Notes under the pieces: model-generated | What the model was told of the DNA's origin: nothing | Database searches by the model: none | What the model saw: the letters and a program-made list of their open reading frames with translations, nothing else | Shown here: in pieces, positions 1 through 11,103 of the stretch | How the letters are laid out: every line of letters starts with the position of its first letter | Numbering within the stretch: position 1 is the stretch's first letter | Position numbers and translations under genes: made by a program | NCBI GenBank assembly: GCA_027919835.1 | Contig: JANVFP010000001.1 | Span: forward strand, 434,001 to 498,000 | Origin: Lentinula raphanica | Lineage: Eukaryota; Basidiomycota; Agaricomycetes; Agaricales; Omphalotaceae | DNA: 64,000 bases | Direction: 5' to 3'

Positions 1-48
1 AGCCAGAGCAGAAAGAGTGAACAGGGTGATGGTGATCTTTGCAAACAT
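1..48 (-). CDS. Start of a secreted protein (partial, runs off left edge)
   Basis: Reading leftward from an ATG at 48, the first 16 codons give MFAKITITLFTLSALA: a Met, one Lys and a run of hydrophobic and small residues. This is the layout of a secretory signal peptide. The rest lies outside the window, so the mature protein is unknown. The call rests only on the hydrophobic start in an otherwise gene-free stretch. Confidence 0.45.
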   Translation of the reverse strand, partial: MFAKITITLFTLSALA

Positions 49-953
49 GGTATAGAAAAGGCTTGTCACGAAGTTAGTGATTGCTGGAGTGAAGTCAAAT
101 TAGCAATGCTACAGGAGATAGGCTTTGCCTGAGAGTGCACAACGAACATACTCTGATACGACTGAGCAAGGATAAGTCCGTGAAATACTGCGAGTAATGA
201 GCGAAGAAAGTTTGTAGTCGTAGGCGACCTGGCCTAAAGTAAAGAAGTTGAAAATGGAAGAGGGAAGTCGAAGAACGAAGTGATGGATCTCGACGTAGAT
301 TTCGCTGGTTTAAATAGTCGCCTTTTGCTGAGAACCAATAGTCAATCCGTTTCTCTGGTTCTGACTGCCATCCGTATTGAACCTCAGGACAAGCGTGTGT
401 ATTGCATAGACGAGTCGGGGATATTCGTAGCCGATACATTTCTAACGACGTGACAGTGGCAGAAGAGTTGCGCCCAGCAAGCGTGGACGTACTTTCGAGA
501 GGTTCAAGAGAAATCACTGACAATACCTGACAATATCCGTATATCGTTGCGCCAAGAACATCTCCTGTAGCCTGTAGGCAATATACTGACAGATGGCGAC
601 CTGTTCTGAAAGCACTTGAAATCTTTGAAATCCCGAGGATCGTTTTGCAATTGCATTCTGAACAACGCTGGATGTTGATTGTCAATCTGTATTCAAATCC
701 AAAAACACTGAACGTCTACGGTTTGTGCTGACAGTAACAGCGGACATACTAATAACAACACTTACCGTGGTCTGAACTGGAATCGGCATTGTGACAATTC
801 CAAAGACTGGGCGAAAGCAAAGTTACAGAGCTCGACGCATGATATTGGACTAGAACGTCTCATCGGACAGCGATACTGTTCACCCGTACGGGATAAATTA
901 AACTTTTAATAAAGATACGGAATACGCAACAGGTTTTCGATCGCATGAACCAA
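49..953. other. Intergenic spacer
   Basis: Lies between the partial secreted-protein start and the 3' end of the metallophosphatase gene. It should hold the upstream region of the first and the 3' UTR of the second. The open frames in it have no family features and no intron signals that extend them. I see no repeat or RNA gene. Confidence 0.5.
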
Positions 954-3337
954 CTAGTTCCACGCATGCTGAGCATACAGACCCAGCACCTGGTTGGAGA
1001 GCACGTTCGTATAACTCTCCACATCCGAGTCCGTATAGGTTGTAGCGTTTTGTACTTCGTTCATAATCTCCAGAAGTTGCGTCTGTATAAAGTCCACAAA
1101 GACAAAGTCGATGAGAGTATCATTCGATACCGAAGGCGCGTCGGAACCAATGAAGTCCGGGATATCGTACGAGGCGAGGGGAGCGTGGAGAGTATCGTCT
1201 CCGACTCCGGGGCATGTCTAGAGAGATAGATATTGTCAGTCACAGTTACACAGGGATAGAGCAAGGAACAACTCGCGTCGCTAGTAACATATCCTATTGT
1301 CAAATTCTGTGACGCCCTCTTCACAGCTCCGTCGTGCCTTCGGTCCATCTCATCCAACCATTCCATGTACCTTCGGTCGACATAACCCCTCTTCCACATC
1401 TCGGCCTCCCTTTGCTGTAAAACAGATCCCAGATCCCGCTTTCGCCTTTCATCAGCCCCGGCCGTGTTCAGTGCGGACAACACCTGCTGAGCAACGCCCA
1501 ACTGGACATTTTTAATGTAGACAAACGCGTCTAGGAACGGACTAGCGGCAATTTGGTCGTTTTTGTCGAATGTGCCGGCGTAGATGTCGAAGCGCTGAGA
1601 ACCAGAGTTGGTGATCATGAAGTTTGTGATGTTTTTGCGGGTGTTGTTGAAGGTGAGAGAGTAGGGTGCAGCTTCGCTGATGAAGAGCGAGAGGGAGGAA
1701 CCATTTGACGGATAAGGGTTTCTGAGAACGAAGAGGTCAGTCAAGCGAGAATTGACAACCTGGGCGAATAGCACATACCGTGAGATGGTATAATCCTGAG
1801 GAGCATATCCAAACAACGTCGACAATTCATACTTGTCCGAGAGTTCCTGAAGGCCCTTAGTGATGTTCTGACCTTCCGTAGTATCAAAAGAGCTGTTACG
1901 TTGTTGTGAATGATACTAGAATGAGAACGATTACTCAAATCTGATATTCAAGAGGCTCGGAATGGACTGACCTCATATGTGACCCGATTTTGATCCAGAT
2001 ATCTCCTGCTGAAGGTGATATTTCTGTTCGACTCTGAAGAATTCCCGAGCTTCGCACTGAGCCACCCGATTGTTTCCATGTATCGCCCACTCTCAAGTGC
2101 CATCGAACGTCCATCGGGCTGGTCTGCGAAGAATTAGATTTCGCAGTCCTCACTATAGGAATCTGACATACTGCAATCCCGAATATGAGTATGTCCCCCT
2201 AGAATGATGATAGGTGTCTCCGGATGCACAGCTCGTATGGCGTTGAAGACTGTTGGCCAATTGTCGTAAGAAACAGGCATGTGTCTACGTTGAGTGATGT
2301 GCTGTGAGCATATGGAAACGATACAAGAAGACAGACGAACCCCGCGAGGACGAAAACGTCCGGCTCTTCCGTGATGGCTTCGGTGAACTGTGATTTGTAG
2401 TCGAATTAGGGAAATAGCATAGTGATCAAGATCACAACACTTACCCACTGCTCTTTGACCATATCTGCTACGGGTTGGACAGTAGTATTCACATCATTTC
2501 CGGTGAAGTCGAACAAGACACCCAAAGAGGTGATTCTCCTGCCTTTCCTAGTGGTGAACTTGCGGTACCGATTTCCGACAGGAACGCTGACAGTATTGTT
2601 GTACTCGTCAAAGATCGTTATGTTGGCGTTCGAAGAGAGATAACGGCCATTCAAGGCAGGTGCAAAGTTGGTGTGCATGTCCCAAGTGTTAATGTAGTCG
2701 TAGAGTTCGTGGCTGGGAGGATTCGTTTCATGGATGTCTCGAAGAAGTAAAAGGGTTCAGTGGTACATACTTTCCAATGGCCATGATATCGTACGGAAGC
2801 TGCTTCAGGAATTGGTTCGTGTCATGAGCGTCGATACCTCCAGCAGGAAATCCGTCAGAGAGGCCGGTCCCGTCGTGAAGGTCGCCTGAGTCGATTAAGA
2901 GCAAGTCCACGTCCTTTTCCTGCAAAACGAACGCGTTAGTCTCGACTAAAAGTTCGAATTTAAAGCGAATGACACGTACAACTGCGATATCCTTCATGTG
3001 CTTGACAAAACTCGCAAAATCTCCCAAATCTCCACTGTAGTTGGGCTCCGGGTACGAAAGATGTTGGTGTCCAAGAAGCCAGCCTGTGCGAACAAGTTGT
3101 GAGACCTTATGAGAAGCAAAAGTTCAATTTGAAGGACGGCTTGCCATGAGTATCCGTGGTATGGATGATATTCAAATCTCCCCATTCCAAAGGTCTTGTA
3201 GGCTGCGTCAATGGAGCCTGTGGGTACAGCCTTTTCCGTAGTCCGCTAGACGACTGATGAGCATGGTCGTGAGCATCACCACAGGCGATTGCTGCTGTCA
3301 CAAGAGCAAGCGTCGAAAGCGCCACGGAGGATCGCAT
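954..3337 (-). CDS. Secreted metallophosphatase / 5'-nucleotidase-like protein
   Basis: Calcineurin-like metallophosphatase of the 5'-nucleotidase type; the overall shape resembles the fungal YHR202W-like group. The ATG at 3337 opens a signal peptide ([18 protein letters not shown]). Exons joined across short introns give, in order, the metal motifs [36 protein letters not shown] and GGHTH, which together form the two-metal active site. The C-terminal half has many Asn-X-Ser/Thr sites, fitting a secreted or vacuolar glycoprotein. The stop is TAG at 954-956, after GLYAQHAWN. The product is about 600 residues. At least six introns are needed; the first has a GC-AG boundary (GCAAGC...ACAG) placed inside the codon after DTH. 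A purine nucleotide or phosphoester substrate is inferred, not seen. Confidence 0.85.
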
Positions 3338-3818
3338 TCTTATGATTCGGCGGTGATGGACAAGGAGGAATGAATGATTGAAAATGGCGCTGGGGTTTAT
3401 AACGTGAGTTCGGAGGTAAACGTATCGATGAACGTTTGGCTATCGCGCCGTGATGAGTCGATAAAACGACGAACGCATGGTCCGAGCTCATGCTCAGTGC
3501 GGAGCAGTAGATTGTGATTGGGTGTAAGAGCGGAAGAACCGCATTAGGCACCCGAAAATCCAGTGTTTCCGATGAGGATTATTTGCTGAACACACGTTTG
3601 TTTCGAGATAAGATACCGCCTCAACGCGGGACACTGCCAACGAGCATGAGAGATAGGTAAAAAATATCATCAGGTTGCGAGGACGTCGAAGTACAGAGAG
3701 GTTTTTCCACTATCATAGTCATACTACCGGTACTACTAGTATTCCTTATCTACCGGGAGCATCTGAGTAATTTCTTCGCATTGAATCAAGTACTCTACTA
3801 CAGGAGGACTTGACTCGT
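3338..3818. other. Spacer upstream of the metallophosphatase
   Basis: About 480 bp between the nucleotidase start (3337) and the polygalacturonase stop (3819), both on the minus strand. It should hold the nucleotidase promoter and the polygalacturonase 3' end. No repeat or further gene recognised. Confidence 0.5.
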
Positions 3819-5739
3819 CTAAAAAGTACCTCCAACCACAGGGGCATTCTTAACAGTGGATCCAGTTCCCCCAGTAGCATCAAGACCTGCCCAATTCCAG
3901 GTCCTACGAAATCATCAAACAAAGTCAGCTTGGAAATCTCGTTTGTGAAGATCGCGAAAACAGACCCGGTGCAGCTGCTAGTACTTCCGCAATTGACCTC
4001 GACGCGATGAGCAGAGCTTCCAACAGATATGGTATTTGTACCTTCAAAATTGACGTTCTGTTTTCAGAATGTGAGAGACACAAACTTGGCATGCATATGG
4101 ACGACAAAACGTGCGGCGTGCGCTCACCTCAATGATAACACCAGTGCCAGGCGTGCCAAGAGTGCTTGGGTAGCTTTGGTCAATGAGGACACCGAATTCA
4201 GTGATCCCAGAGATTTTGTTATTCTCATAGATGACATTCTCGACCAAGGAGCCTGAAGCTGTCGCGTCGGTCTTGATTCGGAGGCCATTCACCCTACGGA
4301 AAAGTATCAATGAGAACGGTTTATGAGTAGGCGGAGATCATTCGATGTGTACTTACGTTCCAGTGACAGTGTTCCCTGAGATGGTGACGCCGGAGACAGT
4401 GACATCGCTGGTGATTGAACCCTAGAAGAAGAGAGATACAACGTATATGTATCCCTTTTAACCTATAGGAACTGATACTTACAATAGAGATACCATGGCC
4501 TATTCCCTCACAAACATTATTCGAGAAAGTGATCGAGGTTCCTTTGTTCTACGAGACAGGATGTTCATCAGCCAGAGCTCAAAGAAGCTGTGGAAAATCA
4601 AGCTCACGATAGCAAGGCAGTCGTCCTGATTATTGACAGTACAACCAGTGACTGACAGTATTCTCTATTGAGAAAAGAACGACTAAAATGGGGGAACTTG
4701 TTTACTTGTAACATCGTTGGCTGATACATCGAACCCATCGGTGTTCGCCCCAGCGGGATCTCCACCTGAGAGACTATTCGGTGCTGTGCCAGCGGCTGCA
4801 AGGATATATATCAGCACGATTGGACTCAACAGCTTACGATGAATTGTAACATGGACATACCATTGTTGACGATGACACCGCTTACAGTCAGAGAGCTTCC
4901 GCCGATAGCGACGGCTCTTCCAGGAGAGTTGACCACTTGAACATCACTAAAGGTGCCTCCCATGTTGATGCGAAGCAGAGGGTCGGGTTTGGTGACACCC
5001 CCGTTGATTCCTTGTCCGTCCTAGACCAGATGCATGAGTTGTTCGAGCCCGTTTCTAGGTTGGTAGAAAACAAACCCAATACAGTGTACCCTGTCCGTTA
5101 AGATCATGACCGCCTACAGTGGACCCACCTTTTAGAAAGCAGCACAACTGTAGTGGTTCATCTCACCTCCATTGACTAGAAATTAGGGCATTCAGTTTGA
5201 ATCAAAGCTTCGCTATTCGAGAATATAGGACAGACATGTTATATCGTTCCCAGTTATCTCCATGAGAGGGCCAGCCCAGTTCTTCAAGGAAAAAGTAAAG
5301 CGGTTGAAACCACGAGTCGAAGGGAAGGGGCAATCACTAACCTCGAAGCCAAATGTAAGCTCCCCAGTTAAAGTAACCTGAGCGCCGTCAGGAGGATTTA
5401 ACGAGAATGTCTCTATTTTCCGAATTCTTCAGTTCCAACGGATTGAGTAATTTAGATGTCCAGCTTACGACCGGCAGGAACCGTGAAGCCACCGATCTAT
5501 GCGACATACGTTGAGCGTGCTCTGATCTCAATACACAGAAATGTACTCACAACAATGGTTGTGCATTCCTCAGCAGCTGCGACATCATCTAGAGACTGAA
5601 TCTCCCCAGTACAGCGTCTTCCTAGCTTACGAGGAGCATTCAACGTGGTGTTCTTGAACGAAGCAGGTGTAGCTATGATGGGAGAGAGAAACAGAGCCAA
5701 AATCAGACCTGTAGAAGCGAAAGACATCTTGGGTACCAT
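3819..5739 (-). CDS. Endo-polygalacturonase (GH28)
   Basis: Secreted pectin-degrading enzyme that hydrolyses alpha-1,4 bonds in homogalacturonan. The ATG at 5739 (MVPKM; an alternative ATG lies at 5727) opens a signal peptide. It is followed by RRCTGEIQSLDDVAAAEECT, the usual start of the mature GH28 beta-helix. Later exons give all four catalytic-site motifs in order: NTDGFDVS, NNQDDCLAI, GIGHGISI and GLRIKT. That is, the three Asp, the His and the Arg/Lys of family 28. The C-terminal part has NCGSTSSCTG, then after an intron NWAGLDATGGTG, and stops at 3819-3821. Roughly ten short introns interrupt the gene, a common pattern for basidiomycete GH28. All key residues are present, so it looks functional. 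It suggests a saprotrophic or plant-associated lifestyle. Confidence 0.9.
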
Positions 5740-6784
5740 CTGCGGGAATGCATTGCAATATCTCAACCTCGAAGCTTTATACAGGTTGCTGGACTTGAAG
5801 GATGCGTTCGGCCCTTGGTATTCCAGCGGCCCATGAATACGCGTCACACATCCCTTCCGTCTGGGAGTGTCAGTGAGTGAACGCGAGATGTGATTGGAGA
5901 GTTCGATTGAAAGAGGGACTGAGCTCATGGTTGAAATAACATGCGATGGATTGATTACCGAGATTTATCCTGACAAACCAAAGAACATATGCAGGTTAGG
6001 CGTACAGACACCGGATAGAGCTTGTGCAAGCCAAGGATAGAGGTCCGAGGAGGGTAATTCCTAATAATAGGACAGCAGATTCTATTAAAGGACTAGAAAA
6101 CTCTGGTTGAGGTGTTCAATCATGTAGAGCGATACGAATGTCCCAAGCTTGCAAATGTGCACCATGAGGCTCCTTCTAAATGTCCTGAAGTCATGAGGGA
6201 AGACCGCGGCTCGCAGATGATCTATGCTGCAGAAAACTCACGCTTTGAGGCACCTACTTTGAGGAATCAAAACCTCAACCGTAGTGTTGAAAATCGGAAG
6301 TAGAGGGGAGGGTCGATTTACTGTAGGACAACTCTTCTTGAATTCTTGAGGTTTCTTGAATTCTTGAGGGTTACCAGAGTGAGCCACAGCAATGATAGTT
6401 GGCAGTCGCATTCAAAACGTATTGGTTGTACATGGATGTGAAGGAAGGAGGAAGAGTCAAAAGTTCGAGTGGCGCGCGCGTGCGACAATCGATTTCTGAA
6501 ATAAGCGCCTGTAGGTTACGCTTGCATTGATCATCCACAATCCCAAAAGTTCTGCCACTTGGGCGTATCTTCCAAATCTTTGGATCCAATGGGGACCGGA
6601 TACAAGCTGAAAGGCAAAGCAATTAATCTCTTCGCAAAGTTCAAGCCGAATGATGAGGTACATCGTTTTCATTCTGCTCTTCAAACTCCAACTCATGGCT
6701 TTCTAGTCGCGTAACAATAGCCCAGATATCAACTCCCGTCTTTCTTCACCGGACTCAAGCTCGAGATCGCCGTCTCCGACCAAG
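5740..6784. other. Intergenic region between divergently transcribed genes
   Basis: About 1 kb between the polygalacturonase start and the T5orf172 gene start, which diverge, so both promoters should be here. A short direct repeat of TTGAATTCTTGAGG occurs twice near 6337-6370. The open frames present have no family features. No RNA gene or transposon end recognised. Confidence 0.5.
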
Positions 6785-8853
6785 ATGGCAGCTTCTGGCG
6801 CCCCTCCGAGAGGTCCTCGAGCTCCAGGGCAAGCACATACGGCCGACACGAGCCAAGATCAGCTCTCCAACTCTTTGAATGCACTCAACCTGAACGAGCC
6901 TGTCGCACATCCACCTCAACCTCAGCAACGCACCGCAGAACAAGCTCATTCACGATACCAAAGCGAAGGACAACTATATGCACCACAGCACCGACACAGC
7001 AATTCTGCTCCTGGTGGGCCATTCGTTGGTGGATTCTCCGCCGTGCACCATCCACCGCCATCGACAGAGCAATTTGGTGGTCCGCCTCCGCTTCCTCGTC
7101 CTCCTGCGATGCCATTTCCTAATCCGATCGTCGATAACTCTGGTCCCTCACTCACGATGCATTATGCCTCTCAACCACCATCTTCTCAGCAACCGCTGCT
7201 GAATCCATATAACGGTGGCAACGCAGCCTACGGGGCTCCTCCTTCTCAGCCTTACTCCGCTGGTGCTGCACATCCAGGATATCCACATCCTGCTTCTTCC
7301 CCATATACATCTCCCTATTCAACTCCGGGATCTTCTCCTGCTTATACACCTCTTTACCCAACTCAAATACCTCCATCTACATCTGCTCCCAACTTCTTCC
7401 CGACGCCTCATCCGCTCCCTTCTCATTCAGGCAGACCACTCCCTTCTCCTTCTGGTCCTTATCCGGTTGGTGCTCCGCCTCTACCATCCAGTCCTTCACG
7501 TCCCGTACTCAACACTCAATTTAACAGTCCGGCTCCCGGAACGAAGCAGAACGGTAAACCTAGCAGGCCGAGGGCGTCGTCTACGCCACCTACACCTACG
7601 GCGGGAGTCAGTGGAGTCAGTGGCCAGATCCAATGTAGCGGGGTGACAAAGGCCGGAAAACGGTGTACGCGACTGGTCAAAGGTGGTCCGGCGCTGGTTA
7701 GTGTTTGGGGCGCGACGTCGCCGAATTCAGGGAATGTCGAGCGATTTTGTCATCAGCACGCAAAGGAACTGCTGGGACCTAGTGGATTCTATGCTAGGAG
7801 GCAGAATCGTGACGGAGTCTCGGGGCAAGGGTTGCAGGAATGGATTGATTTCGCGGGTAAGTTATCATACTTTGTTTCTTCAATTTGCAAGTCGTCTCAC
7901 TGTACATAGACTATATACCTCCTTACCTCCATCCGGATACTCAAGTCGCTCTTCGAGTGGAAATGGAAAAGCCGCGAAGCCAAAGCGACGTGGAAGGATA
8001 CATTTACACGTTTGAGATTCGAGGTAAGCCTTCGATTTCTGTCAACAATCTTAGCATTTAGCTGATTGGGACGACAGATCCGAAAGATCCATCCCCTCCC
8101 ACCATCTCGCTCAAAGTCGGTCGCGCCGTGAACGTTGTGAAAAGGTTGAACCAATGGGGCAAACAATGTGGGAGTAAAGAACAGGTCCTTCGAGGCTGGT
8201 ATCCAGGTGAAGTCGACACCGATTCAGAAGAAGCCAACGATACCGTCGGTCACAGTCTTATGAAAGGCCGCGTCAAAGCTGGCGGGCGAGGCGTATGGTG
8301 TCATCGACTCGAACGACTCATCCATCTGGAATTAGCTGATCTGGCTGTTCATGCACCATATCTCCAACCAGGCTGGGAAGCGTTCACAAAAGGTTCTGGG
8401 CAGGCCAAGCCATATGCTGATGCTCATCCGGAGATCGCTTCTGGAGTGAACACAAAAGGCGCTTCTGCCTCTGCTGTTTCCCTATCGTCATCAGCATCAT
8501 CTTCCTCCTCATACAACTCCTTATCTGCCTCGCCGACGTCTACTCCCGTGAAGGGTAAAACAACCAAAGCCGGATCCGCTGCGCTCGCCAAATCTCCACC
8601 TAAAAGCAAGAAAGACAGGTTCCTTGCGAACGGACTGGGAAACGGAGGCGGAGGTGCGCCGTGCAAGGATTGTGGGCAGATCCATAAAGAGATATTTGAG
8701 TTTGCGAGAGTTCCGAAACGGGCCAAGGGACAGAAGGGGAAGAAGGTGGGTGCGAAGAAACGCGTGGATGTGGACTATTATGGAATGGAATGGGAAGGTA
8801 TTGTGAAGAAGGTGATAGATGAATGGGGTACGTTCATTGAGAATTATGTGTAA
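6785..8853 (+). CDS. T5orf172 / DUF1766 domain protein (GIY-YIG-like)
   Basis: Three exons: 6785-7856, 7910-8023 and 8078-8853, both introns GT-AG. The first 270 or so residues are disordered, rich in Pro, Ser, Tyr and Gln. Then comes a small Cys/His cluster (QCSGVTKAGKRCTRLVKGG ... VERFCHQHAKELLG). The T5orf172 (DUF1766) core follows: VEGYIYTFEI ... LKVGRAVNVVKRLNQW, where YIYTFEI corresponds to the GIY strand and VGRAVNVVKR to the conserved Arg helix. Behind it are WCHRLERLIHLEL and a CKDCGQIHKEIFEF Cys pair, separated by a Ser-rich linker. The family includes fungal 'meiotically up-regulated gene 113' proteins. A nuclear DNA-linked role is likely, but the exact reaction is unknown. Gene structure is intact. 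Confidence 0.85.
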
Positions 8854-9245
8854 CTTGGAGGAGGAGGAAGGATATAGGACATTCAAACTTACGCTGGACG
8901 TGGTAATCATCATATTTGGATCGCATAGGGACATTTTCGAAATCGCAATCGCTCGCTGTCTGTACGATATCTAGAAGAAATGTACACAATGTTCCATCAC
9001 ACCCAGCTCGTGTTTAGGATGCCAGGCAGAATCGCTGTAACCGAAGGCTAATTTCGACGCTGTCATATGGCAATCCTCGCTATTTCTCCGGGTCAAAATT
9101 CGCGGGATGTTGTCCTCTATGCTAATCTTCTACCACAGGTTGTTCCTTGATGCATATGGAACAAGCAAGCTGTATATATATGCACTCTCATACCTCGAGA
9201 ACATTTTCGGGCTCTCTGTGTCAACATCATGAAGCATACGCGTAA
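8854..9245. other. 3' spacer before a MITE
   Basis: Holds the 3' end of the T5orf172 gene and ends at the left TAA target duplication (9243-9245) of the MITE. Nothing else recognised. Confidence 0.5.
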
Positions 9246-9740
9246 GGCCCTGTTCGCGACGCAGGAAAATGTTTTCCGACCCATTCAAAAATGTTCCCAC
9301 GGGAAAAGGTCCGGAAAATGACGCAATTTGGAAATACAGTCGCCTCTGTAATAAGGCATACCCCTCGGTCATAGCCCAAAAGTATGCCTTATAATAGAGT
9401 ATGCCCTATGACAGAGGAAATTAGCCCGGCAAGGCGGTTTTGTACAGCCAAAAATGTATGCCATATGATAGAGTATGCCTTCTACTAGGTATGCCTTATT
9501 ACAGAGGCGACTGTATCCACAGATTTTCGTAGTGTTCATGAACGACACAATTTTCCAGGATTTTCCATCACACCGTGACATCAGCTCATAGTATTTGCCT
9601 ATATAAAGCAAAAGTTACAGCTGACTAATGTGTGACAAGCAGTGAAAATCCTGGAAAACTCTTTGGCGCTGGATTCTGACGTCATCCAGAATTTTCCGGA
9701 AGGAATCCGCGAAAACTTTTCCCGCGTCGCGAACAGGGCC
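9246..9740. mobile_element. Harbinger-like MITE with TAA target duplication
   Basis: A 495-bp non-autonomous element. Its ends are perfect inverted repeats for 17 bp (GGCCCTGTTCGCGACGC ... GCGTCGCGAACAGGGCC) and imperfect beyond. It is flanked by TAA on both sides (9243-9245 and 9741-9743). A 3-bp TAA/TTA duplication with GGSCCTGTT-type ends is the known signature of PIF/Harbinger (Tourist) elements. It codes for nothing and would depend on a transposase elsewhere. It contains a second MITE. Confidence 0.8.
9337..9513. mobile_element. Tc1/mariner-Pogo-like MITE nested in the Harbinger MITE
   Basis: A 177-bp element with inverted ends CAGTCGCCTCTGTAATAAGG / CCTTATTACAGAGGCGACTG, flanked by TA on both sides (9335-9336 and 9514-9515). 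The TA duplication and CAGT start fit Tc1/mariner, probably the Pogo/Fot group. The interior repeats the motif TATGCCTTATA/TATGCC several times in both directions, so the whole copy can fold on itself. Confidence 0.75.
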
Positions 9741-9743
9741 TAA

Positions 9744-10550
9744 GTGCTCGCTCGACGAATCTTTCAACTGGAAACTGACGAGTTTACAGATCGAAGCTCC
9801 AGGGTACTTTGCGTTCCTGTCGTTCATTGAAAACATTTTTCCGATTACGCCGGCTGTCGAGCCCAATCAGCTCTGGAATTCTGCATTCAAACTTGAGTCG
9901 GGGTTCAATTGTTATAACTCGATAAGGTTCCGGAAGATCCGGATCAAGGCCCCGGTCGGAAGCTACCGGAGCCCAGGCCGGAGATCCTACTATCTACGGA
10001 CTGAGTGACTATTTGTACAACCTATGTGACTACTACGTGACCAAACTAGTTCATCTCTGAGTCCGCGGACCACCACATCGATTTGCAAAGTCTCTACATA
10101 ATGACCATAGGTAAGTAAAGAAATTATCAATCCAATGCCCGTTATGCACCTTGATTGCTACACAAGTCAGTTGGCAAATCCAATTTGACAGAACTGGACA
10201 AGACTGATGAGAGCTTAGCGGGGAAAATGAATGTTGAAGGGGGGATAGTTTTCCACTCAGCTTCTTGCCTGCACCTTATAAGTGTTCAAAAGATGCTGAC
10301 TTCTTTCCTGTCAGGAAACGAAACTTGAGTCAGAACGTCCCGTCATCTTCGACAGCAAATTCTTATTTCGAGTTTCAAGAAGAAACGGTAACTAGCTTTC
10401 AACTTAGTGGCATTGTGATGTAAAGGATGCTTTTGAAACCTGTAAGCGCAAACATCTAGGCTTTGAAGAACAGTGTCAGTGGGCTTTGTAAGTGAATCCA
10501 AGGAGTTTTCAGGCTTCGACTTCGAAAAGAACTGAAGTTTTATAAAATGA
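9744..10550. other. Gene-free stretch left of a decayed transposon
   Basis: Between the MITE and the first recognisable codons of the decayed transposon at about 10560. A CCGG-rich patch lies near 9930-9990. It probably includes the 5' end of the transposon or host flank, but I could not find a terminal repeat. Confidence 0.4.
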
Positions 10551-10822
10551 GTGAATTGTGTTGAATGTTTTCGAAGGCAACACTATTGCCATGCTGCCTT
10601 GGGATCAGCTTCTGAACCCTCTCCCCAGTACCGTCTCTGGAACTGACGATCCCTTGCAGACTCCTTTGGCTTTATCCAAAACCCGCAATGTCAAGATCAA
10701 TCGACAGACTACTGTGGAAGAACTCTATCATTACACGCAGAATACCAAGATTGAGTTTCCAAAGACAGCAGCAGATGGAAAGGCCGTTGGACATCTTTTC
10801 GATATGGACAATACTCAAGCAT

Positions 10823-11103
10823 CATCAGGAAAAATATTCTCATCTCTAGAGTCCCCAGAGATACCCCCAATTCCTAGGTAGTCTCAGAGAGCCTAGAGTA
10901 TCTGAGTTCTTTGAGGCTTCTAAAAATTCTCTGGGTGCTTTCTGGTGCTTTCTGATGCTTTCTGATGCTTTCTGGTGCTTTCAGATGCTTTCAGGATCTC
11001 TAGGATGTTTTTTGATCTTTCAAAGTTCACAAAAATCTCTGAGCAGCCTAGGAATTGGGGGGTATCTCTGGGGACTCTAGAGCTGAGAATATTTTTCCTG
11101 ATG
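10823..11103. mobile_element. CATCAG-family MITE, copy 1 (281 bp, TSD AT)
   Basis: Begins CATCAGGAAAAATATTCTCA and ends with its inverted copy. The flanks are AT at 10821-10822 and 11104-11105. Removing the element and one AT joins ACTCAAGC to ATGGATATC and gives an open frame (TQAWISPSRSFAYSLGEP), which supports the exact boundaries. The interior has long inverted arms (CTAGAGTCCCCAGAGATACC) and a run of TTTCTGATGC-type decamers at 10930-10990. Confidence 0.85.

Noticed and set aside
95..685. 196-codon minus-strand frame left of the metallophosphatase
   Set aside because: No family features, no signal, no supporting neighbours; composition looks random. Treated as spacer.
6112..6303. Short plus-strand frame between the polygalacturonase and T5orf172 genes
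   Set aside because: 63 codons, no recognisable motif, not extendable by splicing; likely chance.
7152..7646. Overlapping frames on both strands across the Pro/Ser-rich part of the T5orf172 gene
   Set aside because: The low-complexity coding stretch keeps other frames open by chance. Only the frame that splices into the T5orf172 core is supported.
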